Source: Schaalia turicensis ACS-279-V-Col4 (lineage in GTDB: Bacteria; Actinomycetota; Actinomycetes; Actinomycetales; Actinomycetaceae). From it: DNA of 64,000 bases. The notes below the pieces were generated by a model. The model saw only the letters and a list, made by a program, of their open reading frames with translations, made no database searches and was not told the origin of the DNA. The position numbers and the translations under genes were made by a program. The stretch spans positions 590,047-654,046 of the forward strand of contig NZ_JH815209.1 in assembly GCF_000296505.1 (NCBI RefSeq), read 5' to 3'. Positions within the stretch are counted from its first letter, which is position 1. Every line of letters begins with the position of its first letter. This document shows positions 57,501 through 64,000 of this stretch, piece after piece.

Positions 57501-60095
57501 TTACTCACCACCAAGGAGCTTCTGAAGCTCAGCCAGTCCGGCCATGTCGAACTCGTCTCCCACGAGGTTGTCGATCATGGTGGAAAGCTCCCTCTCGCTC
57601 GCCTCGATCTGCTCGCTGAGGTCTTTCAGCGTCGTTTCGTATTTGGAGCTGAGGGCGTCTACCTTCGAGGCCAGGTCATCAACGAGGACGCTTGGCATTC
57701 CGTACACGGCGTTTGCGAACGGCGCAATCCATTTCTTGGAGAGAAGCTCTTGGACTTGCTCGTCAGTCAACGCTTCAATGGTCTCCTTGCATGATGCATG
57801 AAGCTCGGCCCCGGCAGTCTTGATCTGACCCTTGAGCTTCTTCTGCTCATCGATGAGATCCTGGACGCGTTTCAGCGTTGCGACATAGCCCTTGAGCTCG
57901 GGATCTGTTTTGACCTCAGCAGCAAGAGCCTTCGCGAGTTTCTTGACCTCGGCGACCTTCCACGCCGCATTGTCGTCGTCGAGCGCCTCCGAGAGGGCCT
58001 CGCGCTCCTCTTCGGAGAGCTCCTCGGCGCTTTGGTCGATGTCGGACGTGCATGCGCTCAGCTGTTCTTCCAGTGCCTTGATCGCATCGGATTGATCCTT
58101 GAGCAGCGTCGCCTCGATCAGATAGAACGGGATGACGCGCCCCTCCCAGCCGTCTTGAACCTCGACTTCCTTGTTGTTCTTCTTCTTGATCACCATGTGC
58201 GGGTCAACCTTGGTGGCGGCGGACATACCTTCGGTTTGGAGCACCTCCAGGTCGAGAGATACATTCGCTGTCCATGTGTCGTCAAGCGCTTGGTATGCAG
58301 CATACGGATCGGCAAGCTCGATGCCTTCGAGAGCCTCGAACAGCTTGGAGGCGATCGACTGCTCCATCCTTGCGGCATCTACCGCGCACGGGTCGGAGAC
58401 AAGCGCATCGTGGACCCAGTCGATGACGGGCTCCATGCATGCGTTGAACGACTCGCGGTACGCCACCACATCAGGATTTGCCTCAATCGCCGCACGGACG
58501 TCCTCCACAGCGGGCATCACGTACGCGCCGTCGCCCGCGAAGAGCTGGTCGCGCAGGCTCGGCCAAGCATTCCAATACCGCTCAAGCTCATCGACTTCAC
58601 TAGCGGGAATCCCGCCAAACATGCTCGCATAGATGTCCCAGCTCTCGGGTCTATCCGACGAGTCCACATAGCGCGGGATGTTCAGGTTGTAGTCGTTGGA
58701 GCGGATCTCATCAAGAGAGACGAGACGGCTGAAGCCTTCGACGCTCTTACGTTCACACACGACGTCGGAGATTCGCTTGATGTCACATGCGCGCAGTTTG
58801 TTGTTCTTGCCGACCTTCTCAAAGCCCTTGGAGGCGTCCACGATCAGTACATCGGACTCGTCGCGCTTCTGGCGCAACACCATGATGATTGTGGGGATAC
58901 CGGTTCCGAAGAAGATATTGGCCGGCAGGCCGATGATGGCTTGGATATGGCGGTTCTCCAACAGGTTGCGCCTGATCTGGCCCTCCTCACCACCGCGGAA
59001 TAACACGCCATGGGGCAGAACGATGCACATGATGCCCTCGGGGCGCAGATGGTAGAGGTCATGCAGGAGGAATGCATAATCGGCCTTGCTTTTGGGAGCT
59101 AAACCGTATGCATAGCGCGGATCAACCTCCTTGTCGGTAGGGTCCCAGCGCTGGGAATACGGCGGGTTAGAGACAACCGCGTCCACATAGAGCGGGTTGT
59201 AAGTACCCGCGGGATCCGACTCGTCGAAGTAGGGCCAGTCATCTTCCAGGGTGTCGCCATTTCGCGCGGTGATGTTTGAGGGAAGGATGCCACGCATGAT
59301 CAGGTTCATGCGTGTGAGGTTGTAGGTGTTCTCCTTGAGCTCCTGGGCGAAGTACTTGATGCCGTCCGAGCTGCCCACGCGCTTGGCGACGGCCTTACCA
59401 ATGTTAATGAGCAAAGAGCCGGAGCCAGAGGTCGGGTCGCAGATGGAGATCTCGCTCTTCTCCTTGCAGTGCTCAGCCACAATCTCGCTCATGAGCTGGC
59501 TAACTTCGTGGGGCGTGTAGAACTCGCCGGCCTTCTTGCCGGCGTTCGCGGCGAAGTTGGAGATGAGGTATTCGTAGATGAAGCCCAGGACGTCGTAGTC
59601 AGCACGGCCACCCATGGGGATATCCTTGATAGTGTCCAGCAGGTCACGGATGGCCTTCGTTTGAGCGGCGGCGTTCTCGCCGATCTTGGACAGGCCGGTC
59701 TCAAGAGTCTCGAAGATACCCTCGAACACCTTCTTGTGAGCCGGGTTAATGTTGCGATTGAAGGCCGAGATGGAGGTTCGCACGTCGTCGACGGAGAACT
59801 TACGACTTGTGTCTGCGAACTCCTCGGACAGCCAGGTGGAGAAGAGGCTCTCGTGTCTGATGAAGTAGCCGATGTTCTTCCGGATGTACTCAACAGTCTC
59901 GCGGTCGTCCTCGGAAAGCGCTCGGATGTCCTCGTCCTCGAAGTCGTGCGCCTTGCACCAGCGAATCTCTGTTTCCGACAGGAACTTATAGAAGATGAAG
60001 CCCAGGATGTAGTCCTTGTACTCGTTAGCCTCGATCTTGGAGCGCATCTTGTTGGCTGACTCCCAGATCTTCGATGCGAGCTGATGCTTGTTCAT
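57501..60095 (-). CDS. hsdM: Type I DNA adenine methyltransferase subunit HsdM
   Basis: 864 residues. The HsdM N-terminal helical domain ('LASKIWESANKMRSKIEANE', 'YILGFIFYKFLSETE') is followed by 'GEFYTPHEVSQLMSEIV', SAM-binding motif I 'CDPTSGSGSLLINIG' (about 219-233) and catalytic 'SNPPYSQRW' (about 309-317). The C-terminal 300 residues are long, acidic and contain coiled-coil segments ('LEEQLSACTSDIDQSAEELS', 'LSSKYETTLKDLSEQIEASE'). They extend beyond the 500-550 residues of classical HsdM, as in several Gram-positive homologues. It modifies adenine at sites chosen by HsdS. It starts right after the GIY-YIG gene (stop at 60096-60098). No hsdR is present in the window. Confidence 0.92.
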   Translation of the reverse strand: MNKHQLASKIWESANKMRSKIEANEYKDYILGFIFYKFLSETEIRWCKAHDFEDEDIRALSEDDRETVEYIRKNIGYFIRHESLFSTWLSEEFADTSRKFSVDDVRTSISAFNRNINPAHKKVFEGIFETLETGLSKIGENAAAQTKAIRDLLDTIKDIPMGGRADYDVLGFIYEYLISNFAANAGKKAGEFYTPHEVSQLMSEIVAEHCKEKSEISICDPTSGSGSLLINIGKAVAKRVGSSDGIKYFAQELKENTYNLTRMNLIMRGILPSNITARNGDTLEDDWPYFDESDPAGTYNPLYVDAVVSNPPYSQRWDPTDKEVDPRYAYGLAPKSKADYAFLLHDLYHLRPEGIMCIVLPHGVLFRGGEEGQIRRNLLENRHIQAIIGLPANIFFGTGIPTIIMVLRQKRDESDVLIVDASKGFEKVGKNNKLRACDIKRISDVVCERKSVEGFSRLVSLDEIRSNDYNLNIPRYVDSSDRPESWDIYASMFGGIPASEVDELERYWNAWPSLRDQLFAGDGAYVMPAVEDVRAAIEANPDVVAYRESFNACMEPVIDWVHDALVSDPCAVDAARMEQSIASKLFEALEGIELADPYAAYQALDDTWTANVSLDLEVLQTEGMSAATKVDPHMVIKKKNNKEVEVQDGWEGRVIPFYLIEATLLKDQSDAIKALEEQLSACTSDIDQSAEELSEEEREALSEALDDDNAAWKVAEVKKLAKALAAEVKTDPELKGYVATLKRVQDLIDEQKKLKGQIKTAGAELHASCKETIEALTDEQVQELLSKKWIAPFANAVYGMPSVLVDDLASKVDALSSKYETTLKDLSEQIEASERELSTMIDNLVGDEFDMAGLAELQKLLGGE

Positions 60096-60668
60096 CTACC
60101 CCATTCCCTTCCTGTAGACAGCTTCTAGTGTGTCGCCGCTAGTGTTTATCCATTCTGTCCAGCCGTTTCGCCTTCCGCCCAACGCGAATACGGCAGTGGC
60201 ACTGGGAGAATTGAATTCGAGATTGTCTTCGAGGATCGAAGATTCCTCTTTATCAGGGCCTATCTGGGAGTGAGGAATGTTCGCGTTGTCCGTTTCGTAT
60301 GAGCCGTGGGAAGTGATGGAAGAAATCGATGTTGCCTCAAGAGCGTCGAGGACACCTCTGTCGATGCTGGCCTCGTGGTCCAGGAATATGATGGCCCTGT
60401 TCCAGATTGATTTCCTTGCCTTGTGCGCGTCCAATCGGGTCACGCCTTGAGTTGTCTGGCCCGTGTAAACGCGGTTTAGGTTCCCGTGGTCTTCATCGAG
60501 AAGGTAGCAGATCCCTCGAGGCGGGATATCCGGCAACTGTTTGGCCTCTAGGAGATTATCCCTGGGGATAACGCTGGTCACCAGAGACTCACCCTCGACA
60601 CGGCAGATGCGAATGCCGTCAAGATCGCCTCCGATGAGCTGCATTGTGCTGGTTTCGAGGCTAATCAT
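60096..60668 (-). CDS. GIY-YIG nuclease-family protein linked to the hsd locus
   Basis: 190 residues. The GIY-YIG strand pair is 'RGICYLLDED' (Gly52-Ile-Cys54) and 'RVYTGQT' (Val67-Tyr-Thr-Gly70). Arg78, His82, the 'KSIWNRAIIFLD' strand and the candidate metal-binding Glu111 ('LDALEATSIS') follow at normal spacing. An Asn-rich loop ('YETDNANIPH') and a C-terminal 'TAVFALGGRRNGWTEWINTS' resemble the DUF4357-type end found in a subgroup of these proteins. The Tyr of the first strand is replaced by Cys (G-I-C), so activity needs testing. The ATG overlaps the upstream RHH stop (ATGA), so the two are translationally coupled and lie in one operon with hsdM and hsdS. Confidence 0.75.
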   Translation of the reverse strand: MISLETSTMQLIGGDLDGIRICRVEGESLVTSVIPRDNLLEAKQLPDIPPRGICYLLDEDHGNLNRVYTGQTTQGVTRLDAHKARKSIWNRAIIFLDHEASIDRGVLDALEATSISSITSHGSYETDNANIPHSQIGPDKEESSILEDNLEFNSPSATAVFALGGRRNGWTEWINTSGDTLEAVYRKGMG

Positions 60669-60883
60669 CGCGTCACCTCCTCAGCCCAATCAGCAAGTTG
60701 TGCGATAAGCCCGGCTCGGACCATCGCACTGAAGTTCGTCCCTTGGAGTGCAGCTGCGGCCTTTGCAGCATCACGTAAGTTCTCGGGAAGCCTGATGGTA
60801 ATGGCAACCTGCTCACCTTGTGCGAGGTATTGCTGTATTTCAGCAGGATCAGCACCATTCTTCACTAGCTCTATGTAACTCAT
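60665..60883 (-). CDS. Small ribbon-helix-helix (CopG/Arc-like) DNA-binding protein
   Basis: 72 residues from ATG 60883 (GGGAG six bases upstream; ATG 60901 would add six residues without a good site). The core 'QVAITIRLPENLRDAAKAAAALQGTNFSAMVRAGL' fits an RHH fold: a short beta strand, then two helices. Such proteins are antitoxins or operon autorepressors. As first gene of the RHH-GIY-YIG-hsdM-hsdS operon it may regulate the whole operon. Antitoxin function is possible but unproven. Confidence 0.65.
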   Translation of the reverse strand: MSYIELVKNGADPAEIQQYLAQGEQVAITIRLPENLRDAAKAAAALQGTNFSAMVRAGLIAQLADWAEEVTR

Positions 60884-60920
60884 CGAATGCTCCCGAAACA
60901 TTACTTTTGCAATACAAGAT

Positions 60921-60948
60921 ATTTTAACTCAAAGCAAACACCGCACAA
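60921..60948 (-). promoter_or_regulatory. Candidate promoter of the RHH-GIY-YIG-hsdM-hsdS operon
   Basis: Minus-strand TTGTGC (60943-60948) and TAAAAT (60921-60926) are separated by 16 bp, 40 bp upstream of the RHH start. A TTGTATTGCAA partial palindrome between the -10 and the start could be an operator. Confidence 0.4.
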
Positions 60949-61361
60949 CATCGTTAGCGCGACATTCGACGACGAACGCTTTCGAAGCCTTAGCGCGCCT
61001 TAGCGTGCGCCAGAGATTCGCGGTGCAACCTAGTAAACGAGCTGACGGAGCGGAGGAAGGAATTCGCGCCCTTCGGAATAGGGCTCCTCATGGGGCTCCT
61101 CACGCTCACGGCCTACGCCTGCTGCGCCGCCGGCGACGACAGGGATTGAGCACGGCGTAAACAACAAGCAGCAACCGAATTCATCGCCCAAAACCTCTCA
61201 TAACGCGGAAGCATCCATGCTTTTTGGCATCTATAAGACGCCAACACCCACTGTCTGACATGCGCCCGTCACATACGGTGGAATAATCACGAACGAAGCA
61301 GGTCCCACGCGAGAATTACATCCCCTACAGAGAATGCAGTTCTCGAAACCAGGAGGCGAAG
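60949..61361 (+). other. Intergenic stretch with a possible gene-end remnant
   Basis: No complete gene is seen. On the plus strand, 61033-61149 reads as 'NELTERRKEFAPFGIGLLMG' and 'LLTLTAYACCAAGDDRD' before a stop, with the GC-rich third positions of the neighbouring EcsC-serpin gene. This looks like the end of a deleted membrane-protein gene. The promoter of the EcsC-serpin gene should lie between 61150 and 61340. Its start has AGGAGG six bases upstream. Confidence 0.3.
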
Positions 61362-63752
61362 ATGGACGACGAAATAGTCGATTCGGGCCATATGAAGAAA
61401 GGCGGCCTTTTAGACAGGTTGGTAGCCGGCGTTGCAGATGCCGCGGATGCGGGTGCAAAAGCCGTGAATGCCGGCGCCGAGGCGATCAAGGCCGGAGCAA
61501 AAAAGACCCACCAGGCATTCGGGGGCGAATACGGAGAGGTATTCGAGGGAAACCTCGTCGGCGAGGACGGCTCGTATATCATGCCGGACCCCGCGCTCGA
61601 CGAGCGAGAGTTCAACGAGATTGAAACCCTCGCGAAACGCTACGAGAAGCTTACATCGCCCGGCACACTCGCGAAGGCTGGTAAGCAGATCGGCGAGGCG
61701 GTGCCCGCGCCCATGAAGGCCCTCGCCAATAAGGCTGGGAAGGCCGCGAAGGACGCTCTCAACGGGTTAACCGAGCAGGAACTTATGGCAAACGCCATCA
61801 AGGCGGCAGCAGAGGGATTCGGGGAACTCGAGAAGCAGGCGGCGAAGGCGAGCGTCAGCAGGGAGTACGTCATTTCCCGTATCAACGAGGGCAAGCAGGA
61901 ACAGAAGGTCTCCTCGCTCTCCGAGATATGCCTGCTGCGCGCCTACGACGTCGCCGCAGTGTCCGCGAACGAAAGGCTGCACCACATGGGCATAGCCCTC
62001 GCCGAAGGCGGAGGCACGGGCGCCGCGGGCTTCTGGGGTCTGCCCGCCAACCTCGTCCTCAGCATGCTCATCTATTTCAGGGCCGTCCAGTCAGTCGCCA
62101 TGTTCTACGGCTACGACGTCAAAGACGACCCGTCCGAGCTCGTCATCGCGAGCGAGGTGTTCAAGAGCGCCCTCGCTCCCAAGGCCAAAGTCGACGCCTC
62201 GAGCGAGTATATCGGCAAGGCCCTCGTCTACGCGGAAGCGGCAGTGGTCAAGCAGACCGCGAAGAAGGGCTGGTCGGCGATGGTCGAGCAGGGCGGCGCC
62301 GCCCTCGCGATAGCCCAGATCCGCGCGCTTGCCAACGGCGCTGCCCGCAAGGCGGTCGAGAACGGCGGCAAGAAGGCGCTCGAGGCTGGAGTGTTCAAGA
62401 AGGCGCTCACCCAGATCGGGCAGAAGATGACGCTCGAGACCGTCGGGAAGATGGTCCCCGTCATCGGCGCGGGCTTCGGGGCGCTGTTCGACAGCGCGCA
62501 GATGAAGAGAATCCTGGATTTCGCGGACCTCTTCTACCACAAGCGCTTCATCGTCGAGAAGGACCAGCGCGCCCGAGCCCTCGCGGAAAGGGGACCCGAG
62601 CCGTCAGTGTCCGATAGCCCCGCGGAGATGAAAGAAATCGCCTTGGCGCCCAGCCCAGAACAGGGGCTCGACTCCATAGCCGCACGGCTTCTCGAGATCG
62701 GTCTCAGAGACGGCAAGAGCTTCGTTTCCTCGCCCGCGTGCCTCCAGGTTGCGCTCGAGGCGCTCGCAAGGGGTGCGGAGGCGGAGACGCTCGCCGAGAT
62801 CGATACGGTGCTCGGCGACGCGGATGCGCGAGAAGCCGCCCACGCCGCGCTCTTCGGTGAACCCTCTGAAAGCCTGCCTGACAACTACAGCTTCACCATC
62901 GGCACGTCAATCTGGGCCGATCCCGACCGAGCGCCGCTTCACGGATCGTACGCAGAGTCGATTAGCGATATGAATGGCAAGGCGGTCGAGGCGAACCCCG
63001 CCAGCGAAGAAGCTCATTCGCGGATGTCGAGCTGGCTCGCCGAGAACACTGGAGGCAAGTTCACTTCGGCTCCGCAGCTCGATGCCTCGACGACGCTCGC
63101 CCTCATGAGCGCGATGCGCTTCAAGGACACGTGGATCAACCGTCTGGACGATGAAGAAACGGATATGCTGTTCCATGCCGCCAGCTCCACTCCGACCGTC
63201 ACGATGATGGGCGGGTTCAGCTTCTATGAAGACCTTATCAGGGAAGCGGGCGGCACCGCAGTGACCTGGCACATGGAGTCGGGAGCGCAAGCCGTGTTTG
63301 CCATGCCCGATGAAACGGCCAGCATCGAAGAGTTCATCGGGAGCGGTTCGGCGTGGAGCTTGATCTCCCGATGCCGTGATAGGAAGGGCGTCGAGCATCC
63401 CGAAGGAGGCATCGGGCTTGTCGTCCCCGAGCTCGACCTGAAGACGGAAGGCATGAGTCTCGATTCCACCATGAAGGCCATGGGAGTGCGGCGGCTCTTC
63501 TCGCCCGAGGCCCAGCTCGGCAGCCTCACCGAGGCGGACACAATGCTTGACAGGGCGATACAGAGCTCGATGCTCAAGCTCGACCCCAACGGGGCCGAGG
63601 GCGCAGCTTTCACGCTGTTTGCCTGCCGCGCTGGGGCTCTGCCGATGGACCCGCCCGAGCCCGTCAGGCTCGTCTTCAACCGACCCTTCGTGTTCGCGCT
63701 GTTCAACGATGCCGATGCGCCGCTGTTTGTCGGCGCGTACACGGGAGAATAA
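61362..63752 (+). CDS. EcsC-like domain fused to a serpin-family domain
   Basis: 796 residues with no signal peptide. Residues 12-55 are an Ala/Lys/Gly-rich amphipathic stretch. Residues about 100-410 match EcsC: 'SEICLLRAYDVAAVSANERL', 'GGGTGAAGFWGLPANLVLSMLIYFRAVQSVAMFYGYDVKDD', and paired glycine-rich helices ('MVPVIGAGFGALFDSAQMKRI'). From about 433 a serpin follows: 'SPACLQVALEALARGAEAET', 'TIGTSIWADP', 'NGKAVEANPASEEAHSRMSSWLAENTGGKF', 'LALMSAMRFKDTW' and the C-terminal 'VFNRPFVFALFNDADAPLFV'. The hinge of the reactive loop is 'DPNGAEGAAFTLFACRAGAL' (about 741-760), close to the inhibitory consensus; the P1 residue is uncertain (Gly or Arg). It would be a cytoplasmic or membrane-bound protease inhibitor. 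Codon use is more GC-rich than the hsd genes. Each domain call is good; the combined function is unknown. Confidence 0.75.
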   Translation: MDDEIVDSGHMKKGGLLDRLVAGVADAADAGAKAVNAGAEAIKAGAKKTHQAFGGEYGEVFEGNLVGEDGSYIMPDPALDEREFNEIETLAKRYEKLTSPGTLAKAGKQIGEAVPAPMKALANKAGKAAKDALNGLTEQELMANAIKAAAEGFGELEKQAAKASVSREYVISRINEGKQEQKVSSLSEICLLRAYDVAAVSANERLHHMGIALAEGGGTGAAGFWGLPANLVLSMLIYFRAVQSVAMFYGYDVKDDPSELVIASEVFKSALAPKAKVDASSEYIGKALVYAEAAVVKQTAKKGWSAMVEQGGAALAIAQIRALANGAARKAVENGGKKALEAGVFKKALTQIGQKMTLETVGKMVPVIGAGFGALFDSAQMKRILDFADLFYHKRFIVEKDQRARALAERGPEPSVSDSPAEMKEIALAPSPEQGLDSIAARLLEIGLRDGKSFVSSPACLQVALEALARGAEAETLAEIDTVLGDADAREAAHAALFGEPSESLPDNYSFTIGTSIWADPDRAPLHGSYAESISDMNGKAVEANPASEEAHSRMSSWLAENTGGKFTSAPQLDASTTLALMSAMRFKDTWINRLDDEETDMLFHAASSTPTVTMMGGFSFYEDLIREAGGTAVTWHMESGAQAVFAMPDETASIEEFIGSGSAWSLISRCRDRKGVEHPEGGIGLVVPELDLKTEGMSLDSTMKAMGVRRLFSPEAQLGSLTEADTMLDRAIQSSMLKLDPNGAEGAAFTLFACRAGALPMDPPEPVRLVFNRPFVFALFNDADAPLFVGAYTGE

Positions 63753-63763
63753 ACCACCCGTTT

Positions 63764-63805
63764 AACGAATAAGGTCCCATGCTCGAGCATGGGACCTTAT
63801 TCGTT
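63764..63805 (+). terminator. Terminator of the EcsC-serpin gene
   Basis: A perfect 42-bp palindrome (AACGAATAAGGTCCCATGCTC and its complement) is followed by TTCC; the right arm itself ends in CGTTTT. It lies 11 bp past the stop codon and may act in both directions. Confidence 0.88.
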
Positions 63806-63884
63806 TTCCTGCTTTCCGAGGTTGCTTCCACACGGTTTTCGTTTCCTCTTCTCACATCACCCACTTGAACACAGCGCGGAACAG

Positions 63885-63947
63885 TCAGACGAAAAAGCCC
63901 AGCGTGACCTTCAGCGCCGCCTTGAGGAACCTACCAAACCTCTTCAT
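63885..63947 (-). CDS. Possible 20-residue amphipathic small protein
   Basis: ATG 63947 opens 'MKRFGRFLKAALKVTLGFFV' and then a TGA. The peptide is cationic and could form an amphipathic or membrane-binding helix. It overlaps the end of the partial gene at the right edge in another frame, an arrangement compatible with coupled translation. No strong ribosome-binding site is visible, and it may be chance. Confidence 0.25.
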   Translation of the reverse strand: MKRFGRFLKAALKVTLGFFV

Positions 63948-64000
63948 CGACGTCACCCCAATCTTCCTTGACCTTGCGGGCGCCCTCCTCGGCGCCCTCT
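63931..64000 (-). CDS. Partial gene at the right edge, unknown product
   Basis: The minus strand shows the last 22 codons of a frame ending 'EGAEEGARKVKEDWGDVDEE' plus Val-Trp and a TAG at 63931-63933. Acidic and alternating residues and GC-rich third positions suggest real coding. I cannot assign a family from this length. Confidence 0.4.
   Translation of the reverse strand, partial: EGAEEGARKVKEDWGDVDEEVW

Noticed and set aside
63885..63947. Firm annotation of the 20-residue frame as an antimicrobial or toxin peptide
   Set aside because: Only length and charge support this; there is no ribosome-binding site or recognised family, so it is kept as a low-confidence item.

Overview
The window is a chromosomal segment of a high-GC Gram-positive actinobacterium, most likely from the Actinomycetaceae (Schaalia/Actinomyces-like). 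This rests on the actinobacterial gene order of the ribosomal clusters, the actinobacterial forms of GlmM, CoaA, polyphosphate glucokinase and S14 (zinc type), frequent GTG/TTG starts, and a sortase-assembled pilus operon. The species cannot be fixed from sequence reading alone. No tRNA, rRNA or CRISPR was recognised.

Layout. 1-10 kb: amino-sugar and housekeeping genes: partial nnr (NAD(P)HX repair), a glucose/drug-metabolite-type sugar permease, glmS, coaA, glmM, rplM-rpsI, truA and a polyphosphate glucokinase. 10-17 kb: alpha operon and secY block (rplQ, rpoA, rpsK, rpsM, rpmJ, infA, map, adk, secY). 17-27.6 kb: spc and S10 operons, split by a terminator between rplN and rpsQ, with a clear sigma-70 promoter in front of rpsJ. 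28-33 kb: tuf, fusA, rpsG, rpsL with their own promoter. 33.4-34.5 kb: a DUF559/Vsr-fold endonuclease gene. 34.8-42.2 kb: rpoC and rpoB. Nearly all of this is on the minus strand.

From about 42.3 kb to the right edge the content changes to an accessory region: transposase remnants (an IS256/LuxR chimera and an IS21-like left end), an LAATG surface protein, a three-gene pilus cluster (tip adhesin interrupted by an in-frame amber codon, LPRTG major pilin, class C sortase), a phase-variable type I modification locus (RHH protein, GIY-YIG protein, HsdM, one-TRD HsdS, tyrosine recombinase, inverted silent HsdS cassette) and a plus-strand gene that fuses an EcsC-like domain to a serpin domain.

The left 35 kb carries a dispersed short repeat, core GGTGAACAAGCGCGG (or its complement CCGCGCTTGTTCACC), present in several dozen copies between genes and also in frame inside nnr and truA, where it encodes 'TALVHR' or 'EQAR' segments. 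It forms tandem arrays with 44, 32 and 21 bp periods. I see no copy in the accessory region right of 34.8 kb, which supports a separate origin for that part.

The most interesting items are the repeat family and its invasion of coding sequence, the HsdR-less invertible HsdM/HsdS locus with a GIY-YIG partner, the EcsC-serpin fusion, and the amber-split adhesin.
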